Made by a program: the position numbers and the translations under genes. Under the pieces are notes generated by a model. That model was not told the origin of the DNA. It did not search any database and saw nothing but the letters and a program-made list of their open reading frames with translations. From Denitromonas ohlonensis (lineage in GTDB: Bacteria > Pseudomonadota > Gammaproteobacteria > Burkholderiales > Rhodocyclaceae): a stretch of DNA of 64,000 nucleotides. Each line of letters begins with the position of its first letter. The first letter of the stretch is position 1. The DNA is taken from positions 1 to 64,000 of the forward strand of contig NZ_VMNI01000005.1 in assembly GCF_007625205.1 (NCBI RefSeq). The letters run 5' to 3'. Shown here one piece after another: positions 40,162 through 48,139 of this stretch.

Positions 40162-41742
40162 TTAGTGACGGAAATGGCGGAAGCCGGTCAGGACCATGGC
40201 GATGCCGTGTTCGTTGGCGGCGGCGATCACCTCTTCGTCGCGCATCGAGCCGCCCGGCTGGATGACCGCCGTGGCGCCGGCTTCGGCCAGCACGTCGAGA
40301 CCATCGCGGAAGGGGAAGAAGGCGTCGGAGGCGACCACGCTGCCGGTGATGGACAGACCGGCGTTTTCGGCCTTGATCTTGGCGATGCGGGCCGAGTCGA
40401 CCCGGCTCATCTGGCCCGCGCCTACGCCGACGGTCATGCCGCCCTTGCAGTAGACGATGGCGTTGGACTTGACGTACTTGGCGACGCGCCAGGCGAAGAG
40501 CAGATCGCCCATTTCTTCAGGCGACGGCGCGCGGGCGGTGACCAGTTTCAGGTCGTTCTCGGTGATGCGGGCGATGTCGGCCGACTGCACCAGCAGGCCG
40601 CCGCTCACGCGTTTGTAGTCGAGCGCGCCTTCATTTGCACCCATCGGACAGGTCAGCACGCGCACGTTTTTCTTGGCGGCGAGCAGGGCGAGGGCTTCGT
40701 CGGTGTAGGCCGGGGCGATCAGCACTTCGAGGAACTGGGCGCTGACGGCTTCGGCCGCGGCGGCGTCGACCACGCTGTTGAAGGCGATGATGCCGCCGAA
40801 GGCGGAGGTCGGGTCGGTGGAGAGGGCCTTTTTATAGGCTTCGAGCGGCGACAGGCCGAGGGCCACGCCACAGGGGTTGGCGTGCTTGACGATGACGCAG
40901 GCCGAAGTTCCGTGACCGCTGTCGAAAGCTTTGACACACTCCCAGGCCGCATCGGCGTCGGCGATGTTGTTGTAGGACAGCTCCTTGCCTTGCAACTGGG
41001 TGTAGCCGGCCACGCCGCCTTCGGCCGCATTGGGCTCGCGGTAGAACGCGGCGCTCTGATGCGGGTTCTCGCCGTAGCGCAGGTCTTGCACCTTGTTGAA
41101 GGCCAGTTGCAGGCGATCGGGGTAGGCCATGCGGCTGCCGTCGTCGGCCAGCGCAGTCAGGTAGTTGGAGATGGCGCTGTCGTAGCGGGCGGTGTGGGTG
41201 AAGGCTTTGACGGCCAGGGCGAAGCGGGTTTTGGCTGACAGCGCGCCGTTGGCCTTGATCTCGGCCAGCACCGGGGCGTAGTCCTCGGCATCGGTCAGCA
41301 CGCCGACACCGCCGGCTTCGTTGCCATGGTTCTTGGCCGCCGCGCGGACCATGGTCGGGCCACCGATGTCGATGTTTTCGATGGCGTCTTCGAGCGAGCA
41401 GTCGGGCTTGGCGATGGTCTGGGCGAAGGGGTAGAGATTGACCACCACCAGGTCGATGCGCTCGATACCGGCGCCGGCGATGGTGTCCATGTGCTCGGCC
41501 AGATCGCGGCGGGCAAGGATGCCGCCGTGCACCGTCGGATGCAGCGTCTTGACCCGGCCATCGAGCATTTCGGGGAAGCCGGTGTGGTCCGACACGTCGG
41601 TGACCGGCAGGCCGGCCTCGCGCAGTAGCTTGGCGGTGCCGCCAGTGGACAGCAGCTTGACGCCAAGCTGGTGCAGCTCGCGGGCGAAGGCTTTGACGCC
41701 GGTCTTGTCGGAGACGCTGATCAGGGCAGTGGAAATTTGCAT
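40162..41742 (-). CDS. purH: Bifunctional AICAR transformylase/IMP cyclohydrolase
   Basis: 526 residues. N-terminal IMP cyclohydrolase (MGS-like fold; [35 protein letters not shown]) and C-terminal AICAR transformylase ([48 protein letters not shown]). It performs the last two steps of IMP synthesis. Follows fis after 30 bp. Confidence 0.98.
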   Translation of the reverse strand: MQISTALISVSDKTGVKAFARELHQLGVKLLSTGGTAKLLREAGLPVTDVSDHTGFPEMLDGRVKTLHPTVHGGILARRDLAEHMDTIAGAGIERIDLVVVNLYPFAQTIAKPDCSLEDAIENIDIGGPTMVRAAAKNHGNEAGGVGVLTDAEDYAPVLAEIKANGALSAKTRFALAVKAFTHTARYDSAISNYLTALADDGSRMAYPDRLQLAFNKVQDLRYGENPHQSAAFYREPNAAEGGVAGYTQLQGKELSYNNIADADAAWECVKAFDSGHGTSACVIVKHANPCGVALGLSPLEAYKKALSTDPTSAFGGIIAFNSVVDAAAAEAVSAQFLEVLIAPAYTDEALALLAAKKNVRVLTCPMGANEGALDYKRVSGGLLVQSADIARITENDLKLVTARAPSPEEMGDLLFAWRVAKYVKSNAIVYCKGGMTVGVGAGQMSRVDSARIAKIKAENAGLSITGSVVASDAFFPFRDGLDVLAEAGATAVIQPGGSMRDEEVIAAANEHGIAMVLTGFRHFRH

Positions 41743-41772
41743 GGTTGGGGGGCGCGCCTTGCGGCGATTGGT

Positions 41773-42009
41773 TTAGAGAAGATCGTATTCGGTCAGCTTG
41801 CGTCGCAGGGTATTGCGATTGATGCCGAGCAACTGGGCGGCGACGGTCTGGTTGCCGTCGGTCTGGCGCAGCACAAATTCCAGCATCGGGCGCTCGGCGC
41901 TGCGGATCACCAGATCGTGCAGGGCGACCGGCGATTCGCCGTCCAGGTCCTTGAAGTATTGGTCGAGCGTGCGCGTGACGGCGCTGGCGATTTCGTTATG
42001 TTGGCTCAT
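41773..42009 (-). CDS. fis: Fis-family DNA-binding protein
   Basis: 78 residues from ATG 42009, overlapping the dusB stop by ATGA. The C-terminal helix-turn-helix QTVAAQLLGINRNTLRRKL (with N-terminal VTRTLDQYFKDLDGE) matches Fis. It lacks about 20 residues relative to enteric Fis (98), as usual in betaproteobacteria. dusB-fis is the conserved arrangement. It bends DNA and acts as a global regulator and nucleoid protein. Confidence 0.95.
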   Translation of the reverse strand: MSQHNEIASAVTRTLDQYFKDLDGESPVALHDLVIRSAERPMLEFVLRQTDGNQTVAAQLLGINRNTLRRKLTEYDLL

Positions 42010-43028
42010 GCGGCCAGTTCCTCGAAACAGGATGCCTGATAGTGCACGGTGACACCCTGATGACTGAGCTGTGTAAAGAAGTGATCGACGGCGGCCAGTT
42101 GCCCGGTCACGCTGTCTTCGGTGTTCATGGCTTGGCGGAACACATGGGCGCCGGCCAGGCCTTTGGTGTACCAGGCGATGTGCTTGCGTGCGATGCGTAC
42201 GCCTGACCACTCGCCATAGAATGCGTACAAATCGTCAAGATGGCTGCGGCATATGTCGCGGATCTCGGCCACCGGCGGCGGTGCCAGGGTTTGCCCGGTC
42301 GCCAGATAGTGTGCAATTTCACGAAATATCCACGGCCGGCCCTGCGCCGCCCGGCCGATCATTACGCCGTCGGCCCCTGTGTGGCGCAGCACGGCGGCCG
42401 CTTTTTCGGGCGAATCGATGTCGCCATTGGCAATCACCGGAATGCCCACCGCCGCCTTGATGGCGGCAATGGTGTCGTATTCGGCATTGCCCATGTATTT
42501 GTCTTCGCGGGTGCGGCCATGGATGGCCAGCGCGCGGATGCCGCAGTCTTCCGCGACGCGGGCGAGCCGCGGTGCGTTGCGATTGTCGCGATCCCAGCCG
42601 GTGCGCATCTTGAGCGTTACCGGAGTGTCCGGCACGGCGGCGACCACGGCGGCGAGAATCTGCGCCACCAGCGCTTCGTCACGCATCAGCGCCGAGCCGG
42701 CGGCCTTGTTGCACACCTTTTTGGCCGGACAGCCCATGTTGATGTCGATGATCTGCGCGCCGTTGTCGGCGTTGAATCGCGCGGCCTGCGCCATCAGCTC
42801 GGGGTCGGCGCCGGCGATCTGGACCGAAATGGGCTCGGTTTCGCCAGCGTGATCAGTGCGCCGCCGGGTTTTGTCGGTGGCGTACAACAGCGTGTTCGAC
42901 GACACCATTTCCGACACCGCCAGCCCCGCGCCCAGTCGCTTGCACAACTGACGGAAAGGCCGGTCCGTCACGCCCGCCATGGGTGCAACGAACAGATTAT
43001 TCGGAAGGGAAAAACCGGCGAACTGCAT
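42006..43028 (-). CDS. dusB: tRNA-dihydrouridine synthase B
   Basis: 340 residues. TIM-barrel flavoprotein: FVAPMAGVTDRPFRQLCKRL, DINMGCPAKKVCNKAAGSAL (catalytic Cys), MRTGWDRDNRNAP, AIHGRTREDKYMG and GADGVMIGRAAQGRPWIF. It reduces uridines in the tRNA D-loop using NADPH and FMN. First gene of the dusB-fis-purH-purD-hemF operon. Confidence 0.97.
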   Translation of the reverse strand: MQFAGFSLPNNLFVAPMAGVTDRPFRQLCKRLGAGLAVSEMVSSNTLLYATDKTRRRTDHAGETEPISVQIAGADPELMAQAARFNADNGAQIIDINMGCPAKKVCNKAAGSALMRDEALVAQILAAVVAAVPDTPVTLKMRTGWDRDNRNAPRLARVAEDCGIRALAIHGRTREDKYMGNAEYDTIAAIKAAVGIPVIANGDIDSPEKAAAVLRHTGADGVMIGRAAQGRPWIFREIAHYLATGQTLAPPPVAEIRDICRSHLDDLYAFYGEWSGVRIARKHIAWYTKGLAGAHVFRQAMNTEDSVTGQLAAVDHFFTQLSHQGVTVHYQASCFEELAA

Positions 43029-43174
43029 GGGGGGGCGTGGGCAAGCGACAAAGCCGCCATTCTAACCGATGGGGGGGGCTCGGCGAAGCCAAAAAACGTA
43101 ACGCCCATCGGAAAGAGGGGGCGGTTTCGGCACCGCTTGGCCGGTTTCTTTGGTGGCTCCGGTGGAGGTACGTT

Positions 43175-43761
43175 GGCCGGGTTTCGCCCCGGCGGGCGAG
43201 TCACTTCTTTGTCGCGACAAAGAAGTCACCAAGGAAACGCCCCCGCTGTACCGCCGGCTTCGCCGGTGCCCGAACGAAACCCGGGGCCGGCGGGTCGTGT
43301 CGCAAACTCGCCCTTCGGGCTCGGACAAGCGACACGACAATTCCCGCCGTCCCCGGGCTTCGTTCGGCGGTACAGAAGGGGATGAGGCTCGCGGGCTCGG
43401 CTTCGCCATCGCCTCTCTGAGCGGCCGCGGTGCTACGCCGTAGGGTGGGCGGCTTGCCGCCCACCATTGTGCCGGACGACAAACGCTGCCTGGTGGGTGG
43501 CAAGCCACCCACCCTACAAAACCAGTACGGCTGGCCGATTCGGGCACAACCGATCCGCCCTCTGCCGCGCCAACCGGAGGCGGTGGCGGGCGGAAAAAGG
43601 GGCTTCGCTGTTTGAGCCCGCAGGGCGAGTTTGCGAAGCACCCCGCCCGACATCGCCGTAGGGCGGGCACCCCGAAGGGGCGCGAAAGCGGGCTGTGCTT
43701 CTTTGCTTATCTTTCTTGCACAAGCAAGAAAGTAAGTCGCCTGCCGGGGCGAGACCCGGCC
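43175..43761. repeat. ~590-bp imperfect inverted repeat
   Basis: The left arm 43175-43322 and right arm 43614-43761 are each 148 bp and share one centre (43468). Arm ends: GGCCGGGTTTCGCCCCGGC (43175 on) matches the reverse complement of the right end with 4 mismatches in 32. Inner ends CGCAAACTCGCCCTTCGGGC (43301 on) match with 1 mismatch in 22. Each arm holds its own hairpin: 43203-43226 is a perfect 24-nt palindrome (ACTTCTTTGTCG / CGACAAAGAAGT) and 43711-43732 is CTTTCTTGC-ACAA-GCAAGAAAG. Loop and stem bases differ between arms but pairing is kept. Similar fragments are scattered in many beta- and gammaproteobacterial genomes, as far as I recall. Confidence 0.8.
43440..43517. repeat. REP doublet (REPIN/BIME-like)
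   Basis: Two 27-nt REP-like units in inverted orientation, 24 bp apart: GTAGGGTGGGCGGCTTGCCG... (43440-43466) and its near reverse complement (43491-43517). Each starts with the GTAG head typical of REPs mobilised by RAYT transposases and contains a hairpin (GGGCGGC-TT-GCCGCCC; GGGTGGC-AA-GCCACCC). The two differ at two positions that are paired within each hairpin. No RAYT gene is in the window. Confidence 0.75.
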
Positions 43762-43840
43762 AATGCCCACGCCAGCTTAGGAAAGCTGCCCGAAAACACC
43801 GGCCGGGTTAGAGAAGAACAGCGCGAACGCGCAACCCTTC

Positions 43841-44980
43841 CTATGGCCAGGCTCGCGCCCCGAACATCATCCGCTTGGCCACAAAGTGGCGCAGCGGCGG
43901 TGCGAGATCAAGCGCCAGCAGGCCGAGGCCGCGCAGGCCGCGCAGGGGGGGCAGGTCGTTGCTGAACAGGCGGACCAGGGTGTCGGTGAAGCCGACGGTG
44001 CTGGCGCGGTCGAGGCGGCGGTCGCGCAGGTAGGTGGAGAGCACCTGCGCGTCACCGGGGTCGGTGGCGGCATTGAGGCGTCGCGCCAGGGCCCAGACGT
44101 CGCGCAGGGCGAGGTTGAGACCTTGGCCGGCGACGGGGTGCAGCGTCTGTGCGGCGTTGCCGAGCCAGACCTGGCGCTTGGCGACGGGGGTGTGGCGGAC
44201 GCGAAGCTGGAGCGGAAAGCGTTCTCGGGGACTCACGCCAATGAGTTTGACGCGCTGACCGAAGGCTTGCTGCAGCTCGGCGAGGTAGGCGGTGTCGTCG
44301 AGCGCCAGCCAGGCCTCGGCTTGCTCGGGGGCGGCGGTGTGCACGACGGCGAAGTCGGTGCCGCAGGGCAGCAGGGCGACCGGGCCGTTGGGGGTGAAGC
44401 GTTCGTAGGCGGTGTTGCCATGGGCCTCGGCGGGCGTGGCCATGCAGATGACGGCGTGCTGGCCGTAGTCGCGCACGCGGATGGCGGGGTCGTCGGCGCG
44501 CATGCCGCCTTCGGCGCAAACCACCAGCTGGCAGTCGAGGGTGTCGGTGGCGTCGGCGCGGCGCAGCTGCACGCGGCCGTGCAGTTCGGGGTCGACGTCG
44601 GCGTCGCTGTGGTCGATGACCGGGATGTTGGCGGCGGTGATGGCGTCGTCGAGCGCGGCGGCGAGATCGCCGGCACGCACGACATGACCGAGGCCGTCGA
44701 GGGCGTAGTCGGACTCGTTGAGTTGGGTGCGGCCGAAACCGCCTTGCTGCGAGATGTGGATGTGACGGATGGGGGTGGTGGGGAGGTGATCCCACACGCC
44801 GAGCCGTTCGAGCGTGAGCCGGGTGCCGTGGGCCAGGGCGAGCACGCGCGGGTCTTTGCGCGAGGCGCCGCGGCCGCGGGCGTCGATGAGCGTGACGGTG
44901 TGCGGCCCGCCGTGCAGCGCGAGCGCCAGCGCCATGCCGACCGGGCCGGCGCCGATGATGGCGATGTCGGGCGTTTTCAT
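43841..44980 (-). CDS. ubiH: UbiH/UbiF-family FAD-dependent monooxygenase
   Basis: 379 residues. FAD-binding Rossmann motif DIAIIGAGPVGMALALAL at the N-terminus, a mid-domain DG-type motif, and the second FAD motif VWLGNAAQTLHPVAGQGLNL. This family hydroxylates the aromatic ring in ubiquinone synthesis. Which carbon is attacked (UbiH, UbiF or UbiI role) cannot be settled from sequence alone. ATG 44980 overlaps the pepP stop by 4 nt. In E. coli pepP-ubiH are also adjacent, which favours UbiH. Confidence 0.88.
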   Translation of the reverse strand: MKTPDIAIIGAGPVGMALALALHGGPHTVTLIDARGRGASRKDPRVLALAHGTRLTLERLGVWDHLPTTPIRHIHISQQGGFGRTQLNESDYALDGLGHVVRAGDLAAALDDAITAANIPVIDHSDADVDPELHGRVQLRRADATDTLDCQLVVCAEGGMRADDPAIRVRDYGQHAVICMATPAEAHGNTAYERFTPNGPVALLPCGTDFAVVHTAAPEQAEAWLALDDTAYLAELQQAFGQRVKLIGVSPRERFPLQLRVRHTPVAKRQVWLGNAAQTLHPVAGQGLNLALRDVWALARRLNAATDPGDAQVLSTYLRDRRLDRASTVGFTDTLVRLFSNDLPPLRGLRGLGLLALDLAPPLRHFVAKRMMFGARAWP

Positions 44981-46299
44981 GGGCGGGCGTCCCGCATCAG
45001 GGCTTCGATGTCGTCGATGGTTTTTGGCGTGGCGGCGGTGAGGATGTCGCAGCCGTCGGCGGTGATCAGCGCGTCGTCTTCGATGCGGATACCGATGTTC
45101 CAGAAGGCGTCGGGGACGTCGTCGGCGGCTCGGATGTAGCAGCCGGGTTCGACGGTGAGCGTCATGCCTTCGCGCAGCGGCCGCCAGTCGCCGTCGCGCT
45201 TGTAGTCGCCGGCGTCGTGCACGTCGAGGCCCAGCCAGTGACCGGTGCGGTGCATGTAGAAGCGGCGGTAGTCGCCGGCTTCGAGCACGCCGTCGAGCGT
45301 GCCGGTGAGCAGGCCGAGGTCGAGCATGCCCTGGGCGAGGACGGCGACGGCGACGTCATGCGGGATGTTCCAGCTCACGCCGGGCGCGGTGGCGTCGATG
45401 GCGGCTTGCTGGGCGGCGAGCACGAGTTGATAGACGTCGCGCTGCGGCCCGCTGAAGCGGCCATTGACCGGAAACGTGCGGGTGATGTCCGAGGCGTAGC
45501 CGTCGAGCTCGCAGCCGGCGTCGATCAGCAGCAGGTCGCCGTCGGCCAGACAGCCGGCGTTGCTGACATAGTGCAGCACGCAGGCGTTGGCGCCGCCGGC
45601 GACGATGGAGGGGTAGGCGGGCGATTGGGCGCCGCCTTGGCGGAACGCGTGCAGCAGTTCGGCTTCGACTTCGTATTCATGCAGGCCGGGGCGAGTGACC
45701 TGCATGGCGCGGCGGTGGCCGACATCGGAGATGGCGGCGGCGCGGCGCATGGTCAGCACCTCGTGCGCATCCTTGATCAGGCGCATCTCGTCGAGTACGG
45801 CGTGCAGATCCTGAACGCTGGCGGGGGCGGTGATGCCGGTGCGCACTTGCTCGCGCACCCGGTTGAGGGTGTCGACCAGGCGTTTGTCCCAGGCGGTGTC
45901 GTGGCCGAGGGCGAAGTACACCGCGGGCTGGTTGGCCAGCAGGGTGGTTAGTTGCGCGTCGAGTTCGCCGACAGGGAAAGCGTCGTCAAAGCCGAATTCG
46001 TCGGCGGCGGCGTCGGGGCCGTAGCGGAAACCGTCCCAGATTTCGCGTTCGATGCTTTTGTCGCGACAGAACAGCAGGCTGCGTGGCGTGTCGCCGGCGA
46101 CCAGCACCAGCACGGCCTCGGGCTCGGGAAAGCCGCTCAGGTAGTGGAAGTAGCTGTCCGGGCGGAAGGGGTAGTGGGTGTCGCGATTGCGTGTGACTTC
46201 GGCCGCCGTCGGAATGATGGCGACGCCACCACCGCGGGCGGTGAGGGTGTCGAGCAGGCGCTGGCGGCGGGCATGAAAGGGCGCGAAGAGGGGGTTCAA
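44977..46299 (-). CDS. pepP: Xaa-Pro aminopeptidase
   Basis: 440 residues, close to E. coli PepP (441). TTG 46299 (MNPLFAPFHARRQRLLDTL) with AGGAA upstream is the only start that gives the full N-terminal domain. Metal ligands of the pita-bread fold: LLIDAGCELDGYASDITRTF (two Asp), HRTGHWLGLDVHDAGD (His), VEPGCYI and GIRIEDDALIT (Glu). It removes N-terminal residues preceding proline. Operon with the ubiH-like gene. Confidence 0.96.
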   Translation of the reverse strand: MNPLFAPFHARRQRLLDTLTARGGGVAIIPTAAEVTRNRDTHYPFRPDSYFHYLSGFPEPEAVLVLVAGDTPRSLLFCRDKSIEREIWDGFRYGPDAAADEFGFDDAFPVGELDAQLTTLLANQPAVYFALGHDTAWDKRLVDTLNRVREQVRTGITAPASVQDLHAVLDEMRLIKDAHEVLTMRRAAAISDVGHRRAMQVTRPGLHEYEVEAELLHAFRQGGAQSPAYPSIVAGGANACVLHYVSNAGCLADGDLLLIDAGCELDGYASDITRTFPVNGRFSGPQRDVYQLVLAAQQAAIDATAPGVSWNIPHDVAVAVLAQGMLDLGLLTGTLDGVLEAGDYRRFYMHRTGHWLGLDVHDAGDYKRDGDWRPLREGMTLTVEPGCYIRAADDVPDAFWNIGIRIEDDALITADGCDILTAATPKTIDDIEALMRDARP

Positions 46300-46324
46300 G
46301 GCGACGTTCCTGTTGGGTGTGTCG

Positions 46325-47023
46325 TTAAGACGGTGAGTCTGCCCGATGGTTCGGGTCGAGTTGTGTGTTCAGCTCGGCGAGGCGTTCGGGGGTGCCGATG
46401 TCCATCCACAGGCCGTCGAAGCGCTCGGCGCTGACGCGTCCGGCGGCGATGGCCTGGCGTAGCAGCGGGCCGAGTGGCGCGGGCTGGCCTGAGATCAAGG
46501 GCGTAAACATGTCGGGATGATAGAGCCCAATGCCAGAAAATGTCAGCCGCTCGCCATTGCTCAGACTGGCGCGATCGCCCTGCAGGTGAAAGTCGCCCGC
46601 GGGATGGTGGGGCGGATTCGGGATGAGGATGAGATGGGCGAGATCGGCGCCCGGTTGGGCGGCGCGATGGGTGAGTGCGGCGAAGTCGAGGTCGCAGAAG
46701 ACGTCGCCATTGACCACCAGAAAGGGGGTGTCGCCGAGCAGCGACAGCGCCTGGCGAATACCGCCGGCGGTCTCCAGCGCGGTGGGCTCGGGCGAGTATT
46801 GGATGTGTACGCCGAAGGCGCTGCCGTCGCCCAGTGCGGCTTCGATCATCTGGCCGAGGTGCGCGTGGTTGATGACGATGTGCGTGATGCCGGCGGCCGC
46901 CAGCCGGCGCAGATGATGGACGATCAGCGGCACCCCGCCCGCCGCCAGCAGCGGCTTGGGGCAGGTGTCGGTGAGCGGGCGCATGCGTTCGCCGCGCCCG
47001 GCGGCCAGGATCATGGCGCGCAT
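46325..47023 (-). CDS. murU: N-acetylmuramate-1-phosphate uridylyltransferase
   Basis: 232 residues. Nucleotidyltransferase signature AMILAAGRGERMRPLTDTCP, PKPLLAAGGVPLI, and metal-binding FLVVNGDVFCDLDF. Located 8 bp after the amgK-like kinase. The AmgK-MurU pair recycles MurNAc directly to UDP-MurNAc, bypassing de novo synthesis and giving intrinsic fosfomycin tolerance in Pseudomonas. The general family also includes sugar-1-phosphate guanylyl/thymidylyltransferases; neighbour and length favour MurU. Confidence 0.92.
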   Translation of the reverse strand: MRAMILAAGRGERMRPLTDTCPKPLLAAGGVPLIVHHLRRLAAAGITHIVINHAHLGQMIEAALGDGSAFGVHIQYSPEPTALETAGGIRQALSLLGDTPFLVVNGDVFCDLDFAALTHRAAQPGADLAHLILIPNPPHHPAGDFHLQGDRASLSNGERLTFSGIGLYHPDMFTPLISGQPAPLGPLLRQAIAAGRVSAERFDGLWMDIGTPERLAELNTQLDPNHRADSPS

Positions 47024-47031
47024 GGCGTCTC

Positions 47032-48030
47032 TCAGAAGGTGTAGCCGACGGTTTCGTCGACCGGATCACTGCGGTTGAGGATGCGGATCAGCGGCCGCAG
47101 TTCGCTGTAGCGCTGGCAGGCCTTGCGCAGGTAGCTGGAGACGCGCGGCATGTCGTCGAGGTAGCCGGCCTTGCCATCGCGGTGGCACAGTCGGGCGAAG
47201 ATGCCGAGCACCTTGAGGTGGCGCTGCACGCCCATCCATTCGAAGTCGCGGTGGAACTCGGCGAAATCGGCGTGCACCGGCAGGCCGATCTGTCGCGCGG
47301 CTTCCCAGTAGCGGGCGAGCATGTCGAGCACGAAGGCTTCGTCCCAGTCGATGTACGCGTCTTTGAACAGCGAGGCCAGATCGTAAGTGATCGGGCCGTA
47401 CACGGCGTCCTGGAAGTCGAGCACGCCGGCGCCGTGCTCGGTGACCATCAGGTTGCGGCTGTGGAAGTCGCGGTGCACGAAGACTTTGGGTTCGGCCAGA
47501 TGCGCGTCGAGCAGGCGCTCGAACACAGTGTCGAGCATCTTGCGCTCGGCGTCGTCGAGCGTGATGTGTTTGTGGCGCGCCAGATACCAGTCGGGAAACA
47601 GCTGCATCTCGGCCAGCAGGCGCTCGCGGTCGTAGTTGGGCAGCACGTCGGGCACGCTGGCCTTCTGGATGCAGATCAGCGCACCGAGGGCGTCGGCGTA
47701 GAGCGCATGGGCGCTGTCGGCGTCGAGCGCGCTCAGATAGGTGGTGTCGCCCAGGTCGGTGAGCAGCAAAAAGCCGGCCTCGGTGTCGGCGTCGAGTACC
47801 GTCGGCACCTGCGCGCCGCTGTCGCCGAAGAGCTTGGCGATGCGGATGAAGGGCGCGGTGTCTTCTTTTTCCGGCGGGGCGTCCATGGCGATGAAGGACG
47901 TGGGTTCGCCCTCGACATGCACCCGGAAGTAACGGCGGAAGCTGGCGTCGGCCGACGCGGGTGCCAGATCGATCTGGCGGCCCGGATATCGGGTGCCCAG
48001 CCAGTGCTTGAGTTGCGCGAGTCTTTCCAC
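47032..48030 (-). CDS. amgK: Anomeric MurNAc/GlcNAc kinase
   Basis: 332 residues from GTG 48030 (MERLAQLKHWLGTRYPGRQI). The frame runs open much further upstream through the divergent lptD leader, but that part is shadow. Aminoglycoside-phosphotransferase fold: SADASFRRYFRVHV, catalytic VFVHRDFHSRNLMV, and metal-binding GVLDFQDAVYGPITYDLASL. It phosphorylates MurNAc and GlcNAc at C1 for MurU. Divergent from lptD, as in pseudomonads. Confidence 0.93.
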   Translation of the reverse strand: MERLAQLKHWLGTRYPGRQIDLAPASADASFRRYFRVHVEGEPTSFIAMDAPPEKEDTAPFIRIAKLFGDSGAQVPTVLDADTEAGFLLLTDLGDTTYLSALDADSAHALYADALGALICIQKASVPDVLPNYDRERLLAEMQLFPDWYLARHKHITLDDAERKMLDTVFERLLDAHLAEPKVFVHRDFHSRNLMVTEHGAGVLDFQDAVYGPITYDLASLFKDAYIDWDEAFVLDMLARYWEAARQIGLPVHADFAEFHRDFEWMGVQRHLKVLGIFARLCHRDGKAGYLDDMPRVSSYLRKACQRYSELRPLIRILNRSDPVDETVGYTF

Positions 48031-48139
48031 GGGTGCCGTCCGATGTTCGTGTAAAATCGCGAATTTTATCAAAGACCGCAGCCGGAACGCTGTTTGCCGG
48101 TGTGCAGCCGATCCGCCGCTATTCAAACGGAGACACGCA

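Larger units (their letters stand above)
43029..43840. other. 812-bp gene-free region filled by repeats
   Basis: Between dusB and the ubiH-like gene. Several short open frames exist on both strands but are products of the repeat sequence: no family similarity, no ribosome sites, and similar peptides on both strands because the DNA is an inverted repeat. The contents are described in the next two entries. No transposase remnant was recognised. Confidence 0.8.

Noticed and set aside
43062..43670. Several 60-200-codon frames in the repeat region between dusB and the ubiH-like gene
   Set aside because: Repeat-derived low-complexity peptides occur on both strands. There is no start signal or domain, and the DNA there is an inverted repeat.
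43175..43761. Insertion sequence or CRISPR array
   Set aside because: No transposase fragment, no target-site duplication that I could identify, and no regularly spaced direct repeats. The structure is a single large inverted repeat.
47993..48139. 49-codon N-terminal extension of LptD from an upstream start
   Set aside because: The signal peptide begins at TTG 48140, which has its own GGAG. The extension would lie in the amgK coding region and bury the signal.
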